From: Siphonodentalium dalli | Taxonomy: Eukaryota > Mollusca > Scaphopoda > Gadilida > Siphonodentaliidae | DNA: 64,000 bases | NCBI GenBank assembly: GCA_032622095.1 | Contig: CP136062.1 | Location: 5,766,001-5,830,000 of the forward strand | Reading direction: 5' to 3' | Part shown: piece by piece, positions 12,223 to 24,186 of the stretch | Layout of the letters: every line of letters begins with the position of its first letter | Position numbering within the stretch: the stretch's first letter is position 1 | The notes under the pieces: generated by a model | What the model was told of the DNA's origin: nothing | Database searches by the model: none | Seen by the model: the letters and a program-made list of their open reading frames with translations, nothing else | Translations under genes and position numbers: made by a program

Positions 12223-13198
12223 TAACTAATGTACCAAAAGGCTAATTACATATTAGGATATTCATCAGATTGATCAATATTAACAGATCTACTACTAAAT
12301 AGTACTACAGTATGACTGTGAAGACTCATTGTGAATCCAGTGTACCGCTATACATGTACACTTCAAACACTACATATATCGTATTGTGTCACACATGTAC
12401 ATGTTATAGGCCTGTAAAGACTCATCATGAATCCAGTGTACCGCTATACATGTAGATTTCAAACAATAACGGTACACGGTACATGTATCGTATTGCGTCA
12501 TACCGGTAAATGCACAGATAATGATGGATAATGCAGTGTTTTTTTGCAAATACAGTGTATATATACGGTACCTCACTTCAAACTCTCCCGGGAATTTTTA
12601 TTCATCTGAGTTTTCCTGTGTCCGGTGTCCATTGAAAAACCAATCTGATACTGATATTAAAATAATTATAAAAGGAATAATTTTGAGTTAAATATATAAA
12701 CATGCACGCATAAAACACATATCTCAGTTTACGTAGATTATATTGAGCTAGTGACATTTAAATTTACTCGTATCAATGGATGTACGGTATCAATGTTACA
12801 TGTACATTATTACACCAGGACTGGGTACATGTACATCACACGAGTGGGCAGTACTTTATAAACATGGTCATACGGTATGCTATATGGAGAGTCGTGCAGT
12901 GCATGATAGAAGATTAAAGCTCCTGTGGTTTCACACCAGTGATATGTCCTCAATATACCAGTATATGGCAGGGATGTAGGTGTCAACACTGCAGATTACG
13001 GTATGTCTTCAAAATACTACAAATTGGTCAGCTTATAACTACATAGTTTCATGCTCACAGCTAGTTCAATTTGTGCGATGGAATGGGCTCGTGGCCACCG
13101 GTTCGACCATATGGTTTGGGCCGGTGAATTGGATAAATATTTCAATTAAATCCTCCGTACTATCAAATGCTCGGACTACCGGTACATGTAATCATGTA
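12223..13198. other. Non-coding stretch between copy C and a MITE-1
   Basis: Contains the two-unit tandem repeat at 12,315-12,505, many TACATGTAC words and, at about 13,080-13,130, an inverted pair 'ccaccggttcgacc' / 'ggtttgggccggtg'. No gene recognised. Confidence 0.5.
12315..12505 (+). repeat. Two-unit tandem repeat, ~96 bp period
   Basis: 'aagactcatTgtgaatccag' at 12,321 recurs as 'aagactcatCatgaatccag' at 12,417, followed in both by 'tgtaccgctatacatgta' and by a 'tatcgtattg' block. The second unit has small insertions. Confidence 0.65.
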
Positions 13199-13573
13199 CC
13201 CCGCTGGACAAAACAAGTGTCCATTGGTACCGCGGTGTATTTGCCGTTCGGCCGCGGTGTCAGAATTTGTAACTGCAGTTGAGCACCGCGGCCGAACGGC
13301 AAGTACACCGTGGCCCAACAGAAAGTACACTGCGGCCGAAAGGCAACTACACCGCAGCCGAACGGCATGTACACCGTGGTTAGATTTCTGGTTTGTATCG
13401 TCTTTTTTCAGTTGAATGAACGTACACCGCGGCAATTACACCATGGCCGAACGGCAAGTACACCGCGGCCCAACTGTAGTTAGCCGGTGGAGCCGCGGTG
13501 TAGTTGCATTTCAGCCACGGTGGCAACGCTAACTGCACCGCGGTTAGGTGGACACTTGTTTTGTCAAGCAGGG
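13199..13573. mobile_element. MITE-1, 375 bp, well preserved
   Basis: Ends CCCCGCTGGACAAAACAAGT and the inverse of CCCTGCTTGACAAAACAAGT, with TA at 13,197-13,198 and 13,574-13,575. The interior contains about four consecutive 22-bp units (CACCGCGGCCGAACGGCA and variants), a spacer with 'gatttctggtttgtatcgtc', then further units. CCGCGG, CCATGG and GCCGAACGGC/GCCGTTCGGC make much of the element self-complementary. A good template for the family consensus. No protein: the frames across it are artefacts of the repeated units. Confidence 0.88.
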
Positions 13574-13679
13574 TATATATATGTTGTATTGGCTTATCCC
13601 AAAGTGTAGCAGTCTCAATGTTATTGCTACATACAGCTATGCTCTTATTAAGGGACCTGTTTAATGAGGTTATGGGCCG

Positions 13680-13850
13680 GTACGTACCGCGGTGATACCA
13701 CCAGAATACCATGGTGATACCACCAGAATACCACGTTTATTTTGTACCGCGGTGGAGGCGGTCGATCCGCGGTACTGGGCGGTATTCTTACCTCTGGTCA
13801 CCACGTTATTGGTGCTCGTTACCACAATACACCGCGTCATCCTCCACTGC
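13680..13850. repeat. CCGCGGT-rich palindromic block
   Basis: Contains 'gtaccgcggtgataccacca', then 'gaataccatggtgataccac' as a repeated unit, then 'ccgcggtactgggcggtat'. It shares the ACCGCGGT vocabulary of MITE-2 but lacks its terminal repeats, so it is either a further family or a relic. No ends defined. Confidence 0.5.
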
Positions 13851-14589
13851 GAAGTGAAAACATGCATGGAAAAAACTAGGCGGCCTGCAGGAATCCAATT
13901 CATGATCTCGGGAAGTTAAAAAAAACATTATTGTAAGGATGGTACCGCCCTCGTTCTCTCTCGGGCTACATGTATGTCTATGCAATATAGCGTCACGCGG
14001 TTGGATACGTGATGTATAACTTCTATATCTCATGCCAAAAACCAAAAAATAGGTTTGTTTCGGGTATTTCGGTTTCTGCATGGCAACCCTAAACTTTTTT
14101 CCCGACTACATATATTTTCCCCGTACCCAAATAAAAACATAAAAGTGAAAAACAAATAAAGCGACGTTTCGTATAAACAAGGTGAAGTCCCATGCGACTT
14201 GCAGTGATATAATTTACCATCGGCAGTTCAGGGTAAAATTTTCTTTCACATATTCTTATCTAATCACAATTCGGATGAAATGCATGCGTGTTTGGCATTG
14301 GAAAGGGGAAACGTACATGTATGCCTCTATATAATAAGTAAGGTTAGCGCAAGATAAAATTTTACGTACCAATCTGATAATCTGAGTAACGACAATAACA
14401 CTGACAGTGACTAACTAAATTGAAAGTTTTGTTGAAAAAAACATACTGAATTCCAAGATGATTTAAATTGTTTTGTATGCTCGTTCGTTTCTTTGATACA
14501 CCCAGTCATTTGGTAAGACAATCAGCTGCACATTTTGGTATTTGGCTCACACTATTGTGTATTAGCAATACAGTTCACTGAGACTGTCG
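13851..14589. other. Non-coding stretch, nothing recognised
   Basis: No repeat family, RNA gene or protein recognised. The small frames are of random composition. Confidence 0.4.
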
Positions 14590-14790
14590 ATGGCGCTACC
14601 GTTTTACGTGGTGCATTTACTGCATTTCACCGCGGTACTAGCATTCGTTACCGTTGGTAATGCGGTGGTACGCGAACGGTCCGGTGGTACCTCAGTACCA
14701 CACGGTAGAGCAAACGCGAATCGGCGGTATCACGCGTTATTACACTGCGGAATTAATGCATGTACGCCGCTGAACTAACGCATGTACACC
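14590..14790. repeat. Second CCGCGGT/ACCGT-rich block
   Basis: Dense in 'ttaccg', 'cggtgg', 'accgcggtac', 'gcggtatcac' and 'acgcgttattac' words, much more CpG-rich than its flanks. Similar vocabulary to 13,680-13,850 and MITE-2, but no terminal inverted repeat was found. A 62-codon frame runs through it and is not protein-like. Confidence 0.45.
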
Positions 14791-15482
14791 TCGTTAAAGC
14801 AGGTCGCTTACTGTGAGCAGTGCTGTATATATACATGTAGATGGAATTTACATTTGACACCACATTTAGAATTGCTATAACTATGTTTATAAAAAAAATT
14901 CGGGTGTCTAAAATTTGGCGCAGGGCCAGATATTTTCTGACGCCCAGAAACAAACTGTCGACAGACTTAGTTTGTTCTGCATGACGAAAATAGTGCACGT
15001 CACGGGATGTTTGTTTCGCCACTACATGGGTATACAACAATCCAAAGTTGAAAAAATTGTACTTGAATCAGATTACTGTTGTATACATGTACATATGCAT
15101 GTATGTTAGCAATATTAAGTGCAGAAACTTCGGGTGCTCGGAGAGAAATGGCGGCTGGACACATCCCAAAAAATTCTTGCTATTGCGAAAATAAAGGGGG
15201 CATGCACTGAGGGCGCTGGATGGTAGATCCGCCCTTGCACCGCAAGTACATGTACATGACAATTTTTTGTTTATTAAAACCACTTTTAGAAATTGAATTT
15301 TTTTTTTAAATTCACGGATAGCGCACATCCTTAATTATGTGTATTTGACTCATCTAACATGTACATGTAGCTAACTACGGAAAATGATTATTGATTAATT
15401 AATTATTGGCTTTATTAGCATTCATTGATTATACTGTATGATTAATCGTGGCAACCCTAGACAGATGCTTGAACACAACTAA
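14791..15482. other. Non-coding stretch, nothing recognised
   Basis: AT-rich, with TACATGTACAT words at about 15,082 and 15,246. No gene seen. Confidence 0.4.
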
Positions 15483-16850
15483 TAACGTCAATTCTATTTG
15501 TGCCAAAGAATTTAGTCATGCAAAGAGTAAAATCCAAGATGGCTGCTGGCAGAGATGTTTTTTGGCCGAACGACCGCAAACTTACTCGTTCCCATCTGCA
15601 TGTCAATATTAACATCCATGACAAATTTCATGATGATCAGACTAACAGTACGACCTGCAGCCCATGCTAAAATATTGAATTTTTAAATCCAAGATGGCCG
15701 CTGTCCGCCATGTTTTTTTCCGAATGACCCCAAAATGCCCGATCCCATCTACATGTGAATGTCAACAGGGGAACAGCCATTACAAATTTCATAATGATCC
15801 GACCAAAGGTAGAACCTGCGGTACCGGTATGTACACATCTAGCCCGTGCCAAAGGATTTACCGGTATTCAAACAAAGAGTAAAATCTAAGATGACTGCTG
15901 ATGGCCATGTTTTTTGGCTGAACGACCCCAAAATGACTCGTTCCCATCTACATGTCAAAATTAACATCCATGGCAAATTTAATGATGATCAACAAAGATA
16001 CAACCTGTAGCCCATGCTAATGGATTGATTTTTGAAATCTAAGATGGCCGCTGGTGCCTGGTGGCCATGTTTTTTGGCCGAACGACCCCAAAATGACTCG
16101 TTCCCATCTACGTCATGTCAATAGCCATGCCAAATCTCATAATGATCTGACCAAAGATACGACCTGTAGCCTGTGCCAAAGACTTGTTCCCATTTACATG
16201 TCAATATTAACATCCATGACAAATTTTATGATGATCAGATGAATAGTACGACCTGTACTAGTAGTCAGCACCAATGGATTTAATTTTGAAATCCAAGATG
16301 GCCGCCAGTGGCCATGTTTTTTGGCCGAATGACCGAAAATGACCCGTTCCCATCTACATGTACAATTTGTACATGTCAATAGCCATGACAAATCTCATAC
16401 TTGTAATGATCTGACTAAAGGTATTATGACCTGTAGCCTACTAGTATGCCAATGGATTTAGTCATGCAAAGAGTAAAATTCAAGATGTCTGGTGATGGCC
16501 ATAAGCCGAAAAGGACTTGTTCCTAGCCACATGTCAATATGAACATCGACAAACTTCATAATGATCCGGCAGACGAACAGTACGAGCTGCAGACCGCACC
16601 AATAAATTTAATTTTTAAATTCAAGATGGCCACCAGCGGCCATGTTTTTCGGGAGATTGACACCAAAATGACTCGTTCCCATCTGCAGGTCATTGTTAAC
16701 ATCCACGACAAATTTCATGAAGATCCGACCAAAGCTACGATCTGTAGCCTGCGCCAAAGGACTTAGTCATGCAAAGGGTAAAATTAAAAATGGCTACTGA
16801 CGGCCATGTTTTTTGGTCGAACAACCCTAAAATGACTCGTTCCCACAGGG
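15483..16850 (-). repeat. Decayed tandem array of ~155/164-bp units outside the three modules
   Basis: About nine units with the same hairpin (AAGATGGCCGCTG...GCCATG) and GACTCGTTCCCATCTACATG landmarks as in the modules, but more diverged and irregular (one short unit near 16,180). Neither AGCTCAACTT end is visible. The right side stops at 'actcgttcccacaggg', where another repeat (cagggatggatccagag) begins. Probably an older, truncated copy of the same element. Confidence 0.7.
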
Positions 16851-17660
16851 ATGGATCCAGAGATTTTTTGGGGACACCTGTTTTGGGTTGGGCCAGTTTT
16901 TGTCGGATACGATTTAATCGGACCGATCCAACTGAATTTGATTTCATCAGGAAAATCCGGCTCACGACGATGGCAACGTGGGTGTTTTGCTTGTCACATG
17001 ACCAAAACATCATTCATAATATCGGAATAGTTAGCAGCGACCGCTATTCTAAAATTGTATCAAGAATTCTGATCAATCGACAAGAAACAACGGCTGGTAG
17101 ACCTATGTGCAGAAAATAGGTGCCCGTATATAATAATCGCAACAAGAGGGAGGCAGCTGTGGAAAGGTAGATTACGCCAATTTACGGCTATTGGCACTAT
17201 TAACTGTATTGCCCGTGACCTCAATATATTATTATTAATATATTTATTTAGTTTATTATTACTAAATATTAGTCTTTAGAAATTCATATGAATATAAATC
17301 ACCAGGACTACCGGTAGATATAGTAAATGTCTAGATAGGCTGACCACGTACACCAGTTGACTATTTACTACAGTGACATGCATAGCATGCATATGACCAG
17401 AGTGAAAATCGGACTCGTGCGCCCTGAACCCCAGATTTTATCGGGCCCGATTTATCCGGCAGCCGGATTTACCGGGCACAATCGGGGCCGTGTGCGCCGA
17501 CACTTAATTTTTAACACACAGTTGCTTCGGTCAATTTAGAGCTTTTAGAAGTTTAATATTAGTATCGCAATTCGCAATGCTATTTGTGCATAGATAATTT
17601 TGTTTTTATTATTATTGTCACCTAGTCGGCACAGTATGGGATTAGATACAACGGCGCCCA
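16851..17660. other. Unassigned stretch with two repeat-like starts
   Basis: Begins with 'cagggatggatccagag' followed by 'tttttggggacacctg', a phrase also near 21,268-21,286, so a dispersed repeat. GC-rich phrases around 17,400-17,500 ('atcgggcccgatttatccgg') stand out but have no identified partner. No gene recognised. Confidence 0.35.
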
Positions 17661-17972
17661 ATGGCATACCGATCTATTTCATCTGATTTTGCTAGAATCC
17701 ATACCTTTTCACAAGAATACAGGGTAAATTGTGAGAATATTTGCGAGAATCTAGATTTGGATTCTCGCCGAAATATAAGCACTGCGGTTTATGTTTTCAA
17801 AATGAGAGATAATTCTAAGATGCCCTTTATTTCTTACGAAATAACGGCCTTGTCTAAAGAGTTACACCATAAAGACAAAAACTTTGCAAACTTATTGGAC
17901 ACTCAAAACTGCGATGACACATTGCTCATTTTATACGTCATACTGTATGTGCATAGAAATGGGAGCTCTTAG
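17661..17972 (+). CDS. Possible small ORF, 103 aa, function unknown
   Basis: The frame begins at an ATG in a favourable context (gcgcccaATGg). Its composition is more protein-like than most frames here: charged residues are spread through it, it has several D/N/E-rich turns, and it lies outside the repeats I can identify. I recognise no domain, signal peptide or zinc finger. It could be one exon of a gene or a remnant of a transposon. A chance frame of this length is also plausible in 64 kb. Confidence 0.18.
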   Translation: MAYRSISSDFARIHTFSQEYRVNCENICENLDLDSRRNISTAVYVFKMRDNSKMPFISYEITALSKELHHKDKNFANLLDTQNCDDTLLILYVILYVHRNGSS

Positions 17973-18045
17973 AAGGGGTCCGACTAGTCAAGTAGTAGTC
18001 GATTACCCTACAGGTCTCTGAATTTGCAGTTATTTTGTGTCGTTA

Positions 18046-19690
18046 GTGAACATTCAGACGACCATGATACAATCGTAAGTGGAGGCATCGGGACCTGACG
18101 AAATTACGGATAGTTTATTGATAGATACCGGTAGACTGAGGGGTCTTCATACATGATTTTTTACGTACACATGTAACAGAACGAGAAAGAGAAATGCGGG
18201 AGTCGCACCGAAAGTTGGCAGCACCCAGAATCCCAAGCCAGTCACAAATCCAAGCGGCTTCGACATTGCTTAACTTCGGTGATCACACAAAGCGTCTAAC
18301 GACCATGACCAAGAAATCTAGACCTCTCGAGCAGAGAAGTCATCGGCCTTCTACATTTACAATGCGACAGCTACATGTATACACACAACTGCGATTACAT
18401 TGAAAGTGGAAGTATCCAAGGATAAGCCACGATTTTGAATCTATAATCAAACAGTGCTTGATATTATTGACATTATTTTTGTTCTTGCGATTATGACGTC
18501 AGCTACTTCCTACGATGGAAATTCTTCCACTTACGAATGAATCATGGTCACCTTAGTGTACCCTGCTGGACAAAACAAGTGTCCATTGGCACCTCTGTGA
18601 ATTTGCCGTTTGGCCGCGTTGTCAGAGTTTGTAACAGCGGTTGAGCACCGCGGGCCGAACAGCAAGTACACTCAGACACTGCGGCCAAACAGCAAGTTCA
18701 CTGCGGCTGAAAGGCAACTACTCTCGCAGTCGAATGGCATGTACACCATGGTTAGATTTCTGGTTTGTATTGTCTTTTTTCAGTTTGATGAAAGTACACC
18801 GTCGCAACTACACCATGCTGAATGGCAGTTATACCGCGGCCTAACTGTAGTTAGCCAGTGAAGCTGCGGTGTAGTTGCATTTCGGCCGCGGTGGCAACAC
18901 TAACCGCACTGCAGTTAAGTGGACACTTGTTTTGTCCAGCAGGGTACGTTCAGACAACCATGATTCAATTGTAAGTGGAGGAATCGAGCCTGACGTGGAT
19001 GCCGGTTGTTTGTTCAGAGGATTGCAAGGTCGCGTACATTATGATATCATAGATTGTTCCTAAAGCATGCGATTGACTATCCTACGGTCATTTCCAGCTA
19101 CAATTTTTACGTATACAAGACTGCGATTACTCCGCAAGTGGAGATAACCAAGAATACGCCACAATTTCGCATCTAAAATCAAACAGAGCTTGATATTATT
19201 TTATGACCTACGATTTTGACGTGGGCATGCGCAGTCCAGTTACTTCTTACGACGGAAATATGTCCACTTAGTGTACCTTCAGACGACCACGATACAATCG
19301 TAAGTGGAGGAATCGGGCCCGACGAGATCGTGGATAGTTTGTTCAGACGATTGCGATGTCACATGCATTATGATATCGTAGGTTGTTCTAAAGCATGTGA
19401 TTGACTAACCTACGGTCATCTTTACGTACACACGACTGCGATTACGTCGCAAGTGGAGCTGGAGGTAACCAAGGATACGCAAAGATTTCGTATCTAAAAT
19501 CAAACAGCGCTTGATATTAATTTATGACCTACGATTTTTACGTGGGCATGCGCAGTCCATATTCCGGTTACATCCTACGATGGAAATCTTTCCACTTACG
19601 ATTGTATCATGCCTTCGTGGTTGTCTGAAGGTACACAAGTTTACGATTGTATCGTGGTCGTCTGAATGTACACTTAATGTTCACTTAGTG
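18046..19690. mobile_element. Cluster of MITE-3 elements in tandem
   Basis: Repeated ends GTGAACATTCAGACGACCA or variants 'gtgtacgttcagac' occur at about 18,047, 18,555/18,947 (split by a MITE-1) and 19,271, with inverse forms at about 19,605-19,690. Bodies share 'caatcgtaagtggaggaatc', 'gacctacgattttgacgtgg' and 'aaatcaaacag.gcttgatatt'. About three copies abut each other, each copy's end merging with the next one's start. A complete single copy is at 41,784-42,101. No coding capacity; superfamily uncertain. Confidence 0.65.
18561..18944. mobile_element. MITE-1, 384 bp, inserted in a MITE-3 end
   Basis: Perfect 25-bp terminal inverted repeats starting CCCTGCTGGACAAAACAAGT, with TA at 18,559-18,560 and 18,945-18,946. 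Removing the element and one TA restores 'cttagtgtacgttcagac', the known end of MITE-3, so this is a nested insertion with a 2-bp TA duplication. Confidence 0.88.
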
Positions 19691-21784
19691 CAATGATTCA
19701 TTGATTGTAACAGTTGTTGGTATCTTATCAATGGTTGCTGATTGAATATCAGCAAAGAAAGATCACCATATAGAACTGTGAACAGAATGACAATACGGGT
19801 CAATACCACATGCCATGGTCATGTCAGATGCGTTGATGGTGCATCGGATTTTCCAACATAATCCAAGTGTTTCTGTTGTTTACATTTGCAAAATTGTCAT
19901 CACGTTAAAAGTATCTATGCTTAGATTTTTAATAATGGAGTTTACAAACATGCGCACATATCCCCATACGAAAGTACCCCCACATACCAAGTTTCGTCGA
20001 AATGCTGTGATATTCGGGCCTTTGACCTTGAAATTACCCGATTTCAAGGTCAATGTCGCACGAGCAAATTAATAGGTCCATGTCACTCCCCGGCCGAAAA
20101 TACCCCCACATACAAAGTTTCATCGAAATCGGCTCTGCCGTTTTCGTGTCCATCGATTACAGACAGACAGACAGACAGACAGATCTTCCAAAATATACAA
20201 TAACAGTAACAAAAAACTATAAGGCCTAAACAAAAATACATTTGTTTCCGCTAACAAGCTGAAAAAAATTAGGATAGGTAGGTAGGCTTAACTTTTTTTT
20301 TTTTTTAACTTTTTTTTTTCAGTATCTTTAAAACTACATGTAACTGTATAATACTGGTCAATTACCTAAACTATGCACTTCTTAGCCTCAATCAGGTTAA
20401 CCCAAATGACAGAGGAACTAGAAACTCCAATTCAATCTTTCAGATGCTTCAATATTTACATATATTCTAGTCTATATACTAATATAGTCTTTGATAATCC
20501 TAACATTTCCCATATGGTCTGGCGACAACTGGAGTCAGTCCACCACCACTGCACTGTCAGATATTGGAGTGACCGTCTTGTACCGATCTCTTAATGATGG
20601 CTTCACAACCCCACCTTCTCCGCATTCAGTGAAGGATCTAGGTATTTTTTGGCAGGCCTTAATGTTCCCCACAACTCACAGCGTTTACCGATGTCCCCAA
20701 ATTATAGAAATGTCCCCAAATTAGAAGGCACATTCATTTGACAAAATGTCACCGCAAAATCACCCTTTTTGTGACCTGTTTGTTTGCGTATATGGCTTCA
20801 TTTAACCACAACAAATCAACTTTCTAACTTTTTTCAGGTTCACATATACATGTAGTTAGATTAAATTAAATTATAATTGGAAATACCCATGATCAGTGTG
20901 TTGGTGGACTGCTTGGTGAACTTTCAAGCACCATACATATATAAAATGGGTTTGTTGATGTCAAATGATCCAATATTCCCAAATAGTAAATTAATTGTGA
21001 CCTACCGGTACAAAACTTGAATATATAAGGGTAACATAATTTGCTGAAGGCTGATATAAGCCCATGTTGCCAGGAAATGATGTGGGGGCCATTGGTTAAT
21101 TTCTTTCACCTTTCATATGCTTCAGAAACAACCAGACAGCCCCCATTTTGGACTTACTGTAAAAAAGCCCCCGTACCCCTAATAGTCACAATGGAGTACC
21201 CCCTCCTCGCAAACCCACCATCTCGGTCCCCCAATATGTCCCCAAATTAGCCTAATCTAAAAGCCTGTTTTTGGGGACACCTGTTTTTGGGCAATGATAT
21301 TCCAAAGGCATAACCTGAAGGCGGAATGTTTGGGAGGGGTGACCCCCTGCTGATGGTGGGATTCTCCCCCTGGAAATTTTTTGAAAATCCATTGCATTTA
21401 GAGCTAATCTAGGGCATTTTGAGTCAGAATTTTGAATTTTACTGAGAGGTCAATTTGATCAAGTTTTCAAGCATAACTTTGGAAACTTTTTTATATGTAT
21501 GGATTAGAAATGCTTATAAGTTATTATCATAACGAACCAAAGACGCTTTGGGTCGTATATAGGCTATATCTGATTTTGTGACGTCACCAATTTTTAAGTA
21601 ATAACGAACCCCCTTCGTGAAGACGTGATGTAGGTCTATTGTGGGGTGAACAGTTTAACAGATACCTACCATTAGTATCGACTACAACAATTACCGGGTA
21701 TATCGCTGAACAGTGTACCCATGTCCAAGTGTGTCAAATCTTTATTATCTTTATTAACGAACCAAAGACTCTTTGGGTCATATA
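19691..21784. other. Non-coding stretch with old dispersed repeats
   Basis: Includes a block with 'cccccacataccaagtttcg' and 'cccccacatacaaagtttca' as two diverged units (about 19,977-20,130), a short (CAGA)n run, poly-T tracts at about 20,288-20,320, and a phrase 'cgaaccaaagacgctttggg' at 21,535 that recurs at 21,757 and 40,728. No gene recognised. Confidence 0.5.
20160..20184 (+). repeat. (CAGA)n microsatellite
   Basis: About six uninterrupted CAGA units directly after the 'gtttcatcgaaatcgg' repeat block. Confidence 0.9.
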
Positions 21785-21834
21785 TACAATGTAGGCTATA
21801 TCTGATTTTGTCACGTTACCAATTATTAACTAAT

Positions 21835-21926
21835 ACGACATTGTAATTTAGATTTTTTGGGATCACGATTGTCGCACATACGGTACATGTAGGATCGGTG
21901 GGCCTAAAGCATTATTGTCGTAATTG
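21835..21926 (+). repeat. Short element E, copy 1
   Basis: Runs from 'tacgacattgtaatttag' to 'gcattattgtcgtaa', so its ends are TTACGAC-type inverted repeats. Shares 'ggatcggtgggcctaaagca' with copies at 36,975 and 40,796. In B the same element is split by a hAT-like insertion. Confidence 0.55.
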
Positions 21927-22390
21927 AAAAAGAAATTGTTGCTGTGTCTTTCGATTACCGGTACTGGTAATTAATGTAAACGAGAATAGTGAATATGAAT
22001 TACAATTTACATGTAAGTTCATTGCTAGCGGTAATACCTTTTATTGAGAAAATATGACAAAATAAATAACGACAATAGTGTGATGAATGTTGAGGCAGGG
22101 ATAAAATTAACTGGTTACAGGTATTGCATCGCAATTTGCTACCCAAATGTGGATAAAAGCTATCCATTTTGGTATGAATTTTATATGATTTTAGAACAAT
22201 GCTACCCCGCTCGACAAAACAAGTGTCCATTGGCACCGCGGTGTATTTGCCGTTCGTCAGCGTTTGTAACTGCGGTTGAGCACCGCGGCCGAACGGCAAG
22301 TACACTGCGGCCGAAGGCAAGTACAATTTTGGCCGAACGACAAGTACACCATGGCCGAAAGGCAACTACAACGCGGCCGAATGGCATGTA

Positions 22391-22747
22391 CCGCTATTCT
22401 CAAAGTAATTGACCAGAAAAACGGGGTGATACCCCGGTCATGACCGCGGTGATACCGGTAATAAACGGTAGCGGTATCGAGATGGTCACGGCGGTGGAGT
22501 TACGGTATTGGGCGATAATGATACCGCAGTCTTTTAGCGGGCACCGCATTAATTTTGTTGAATACCGCGGTCTTTTAGCGGGCAGGGCACCGCATTAATT
22601 TTTTTGAATACCGCGGTGATTTTCATGGAACTCTTTGAGGGGAGGTATTTACTCCCACATACTTGTTCGCATTAACAAGCGGTATCAGTACCGCGGTATT
22701 GGATGTGACACCACGTTATTGGTGGTCAATTACTTTAAGTATAGCGG
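22391..22747. mobile_element. MITE-2, 357 bp, nested in MITE-1
   Basis: Ends CCGCTATTCTCAAAGTAATT and the inverse of CCGCTATACTTAAAGTAATT, with TA at 22,389-22,390 and 22,748-22,749. The matching site in B (near 44,229) is uninterrupted: 'ggcatgtacaccgtgg'. It therefore entered A after the A/B duplication. The interior carries ACCGCGGTGATACCGGT and several TACCGCGGT palindromes. Confidence 0.9.
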
Positions 22748-22816
22748 TATACCGTGGTTAGATTTCTGGTTTGTATCCTCTTTTTTCAGTTTAATGAACG
22801 TACACCGCGGCAACTA

Positions 22817-23191
22817 CCCTGCTTGACAAAACAAGTGTCCACCTAACCGCGGTGCAGTTAGCGTTGCCACCGTGGCTGAAATGCAACTACACCACGGCTC
22901 CACCGGCTAACTACAGTTGGGTCGCGGTGTACTTGCCGTTCGGCCATGGTGTAATTGCCGCGGTGTACGTTCATTAAACTGAAAAAAGACGATACAAACC
23001 AGAAATCTAACCACGGTGTACATGCCGTTCGGCTGCAGTGTAGTTGCCTTTCGGCCGCAGTGTACTTGTTGTTGGGCCACGGTGTACTTGCCGTTCGGCC
23101 GCGGTGCTCAACTGCAGTTACAAACTCTGATACCGCGGCCGAACGGCAAATACACCGCGGTGCCACTGGACACTTGTTTTGTCCAGCGGGG
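22817..23191. mobile_element. MITE-1, 375 bp, inserted in another MITE-1
   Basis: Opposite orientation to its host. TA at 22,815-22,816 and 23,192-23,193. The host sequence resumes as 'caccatggccgaatggcaag', exactly as in the intact element at 13,199. Present at the same place in B (44,299-44,653), so this self-insertion predates the A/B duplication. Confidence 0.88.
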
Positions 23192-24186
23192 TACACCATG
23201 GCCGAATGGCAAGTACACTGCGGCCCAACTGTAATTAGCCGGTGGAGCCGCAGTGTTGTTGCATTTCGGCCGCGGTGGCAACACTAACCGCACCGTGGTT
23301 AAGTGGACACTTGTTTTGTCCAGCAGGGTATCTAATCAAGTCAATGTGATGTTATTTGCTAATCAAAATTTGAAAAGTAATTTGCTTCCTGTGTTGAGGT
23401 ACGAAAAACACATGGACTGGGCACATGTATTTGTTGACTATTGTTGTGAAAGATCATGTGAAAGGTCACGACATCAGGTGACAGAATTGTGGTTTGTAGG
23501 AATACAGGTCTCTCTCTCGTTGTTTGATCGCCAGTGGGGCAAGTCGACATTGACTTCAGATCTTATTTAGAACGGTTGGCCGAATCAAACTACTTCATCT
23601 GCCCGGTATCATCACATCTGCCATCATTGATAAAGACCACGGACAACGCCCCACGACTACGACGATTCTAAACGGACCACACTGAATACACTTTATACAA
23701 ACAAGAGGAATTAGGTGAGCCATCTTTCTTTTGAGTCTTGATCCCTCTTTCGCCCCATTTGTATTCAATGTCGGAAATATAACGCAATGTTCCATCCAGT
23801 TCGAACAGAAATTTAGGCAAAATTCTAACAATAGTCACCCTGCGGGGCGAGTTCAATTGAAAGTGATAAAAATTTGTGATGTGAAATATGAACACAACAA
23901 CTGAGATAAGCAGGTAACCTACATGTACTAGTACATGTATGTGCGCATATTTGTGAACTCCATTAGAACTTCTAATCTAAGCATCTGTTAGTATTATCTA
24001 TAGATACTTTTATTAGGCTATCGTTTTTCTTTCCCCAATACCACTATATGTATATGTAAAGCGATCATTTCCCGACCATCGGATCAGCTCCAGTTTGATC
24101 CGATGTCATACCACCCTTCTCTATCTCGCATACTGCGCATGTCTGTAAAAATCTAGACGATTTATTGTCCAAAAATATTTCCTTTA

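Larger units (their letters stand above)
22205..23328. mobile_element. Outer MITE-1 carrying two nested insertions
   Basis: Ends CCCCGCTCGACAAAACAAGT and the inverse of CCCTGCTGGACAAAACAAGT, with TA at 22,203-22,204 and 23,329-23,330. Removing the nested MITE-2 (22,391-22,747) and the nested MITE-1 (22,817-23,191), each with one TA, leaves about 388 bp, the normal family length, with interior in the normal order. Copy B (44,037-44,790) has the same outer element and nested MITE-1 but no nested MITE-2. Confidence 0.88.

Noticed and set aside
17661-17972. Calling this frame a confident gene
   Set aside because: No domain, splice context or second copy supports it; listed only as a low-confidence frame.
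20040-20190. Possible SINE tail at the (CAGA)n run
   Set aside because: No RNA polymerase III A or B box could be identified upstream.
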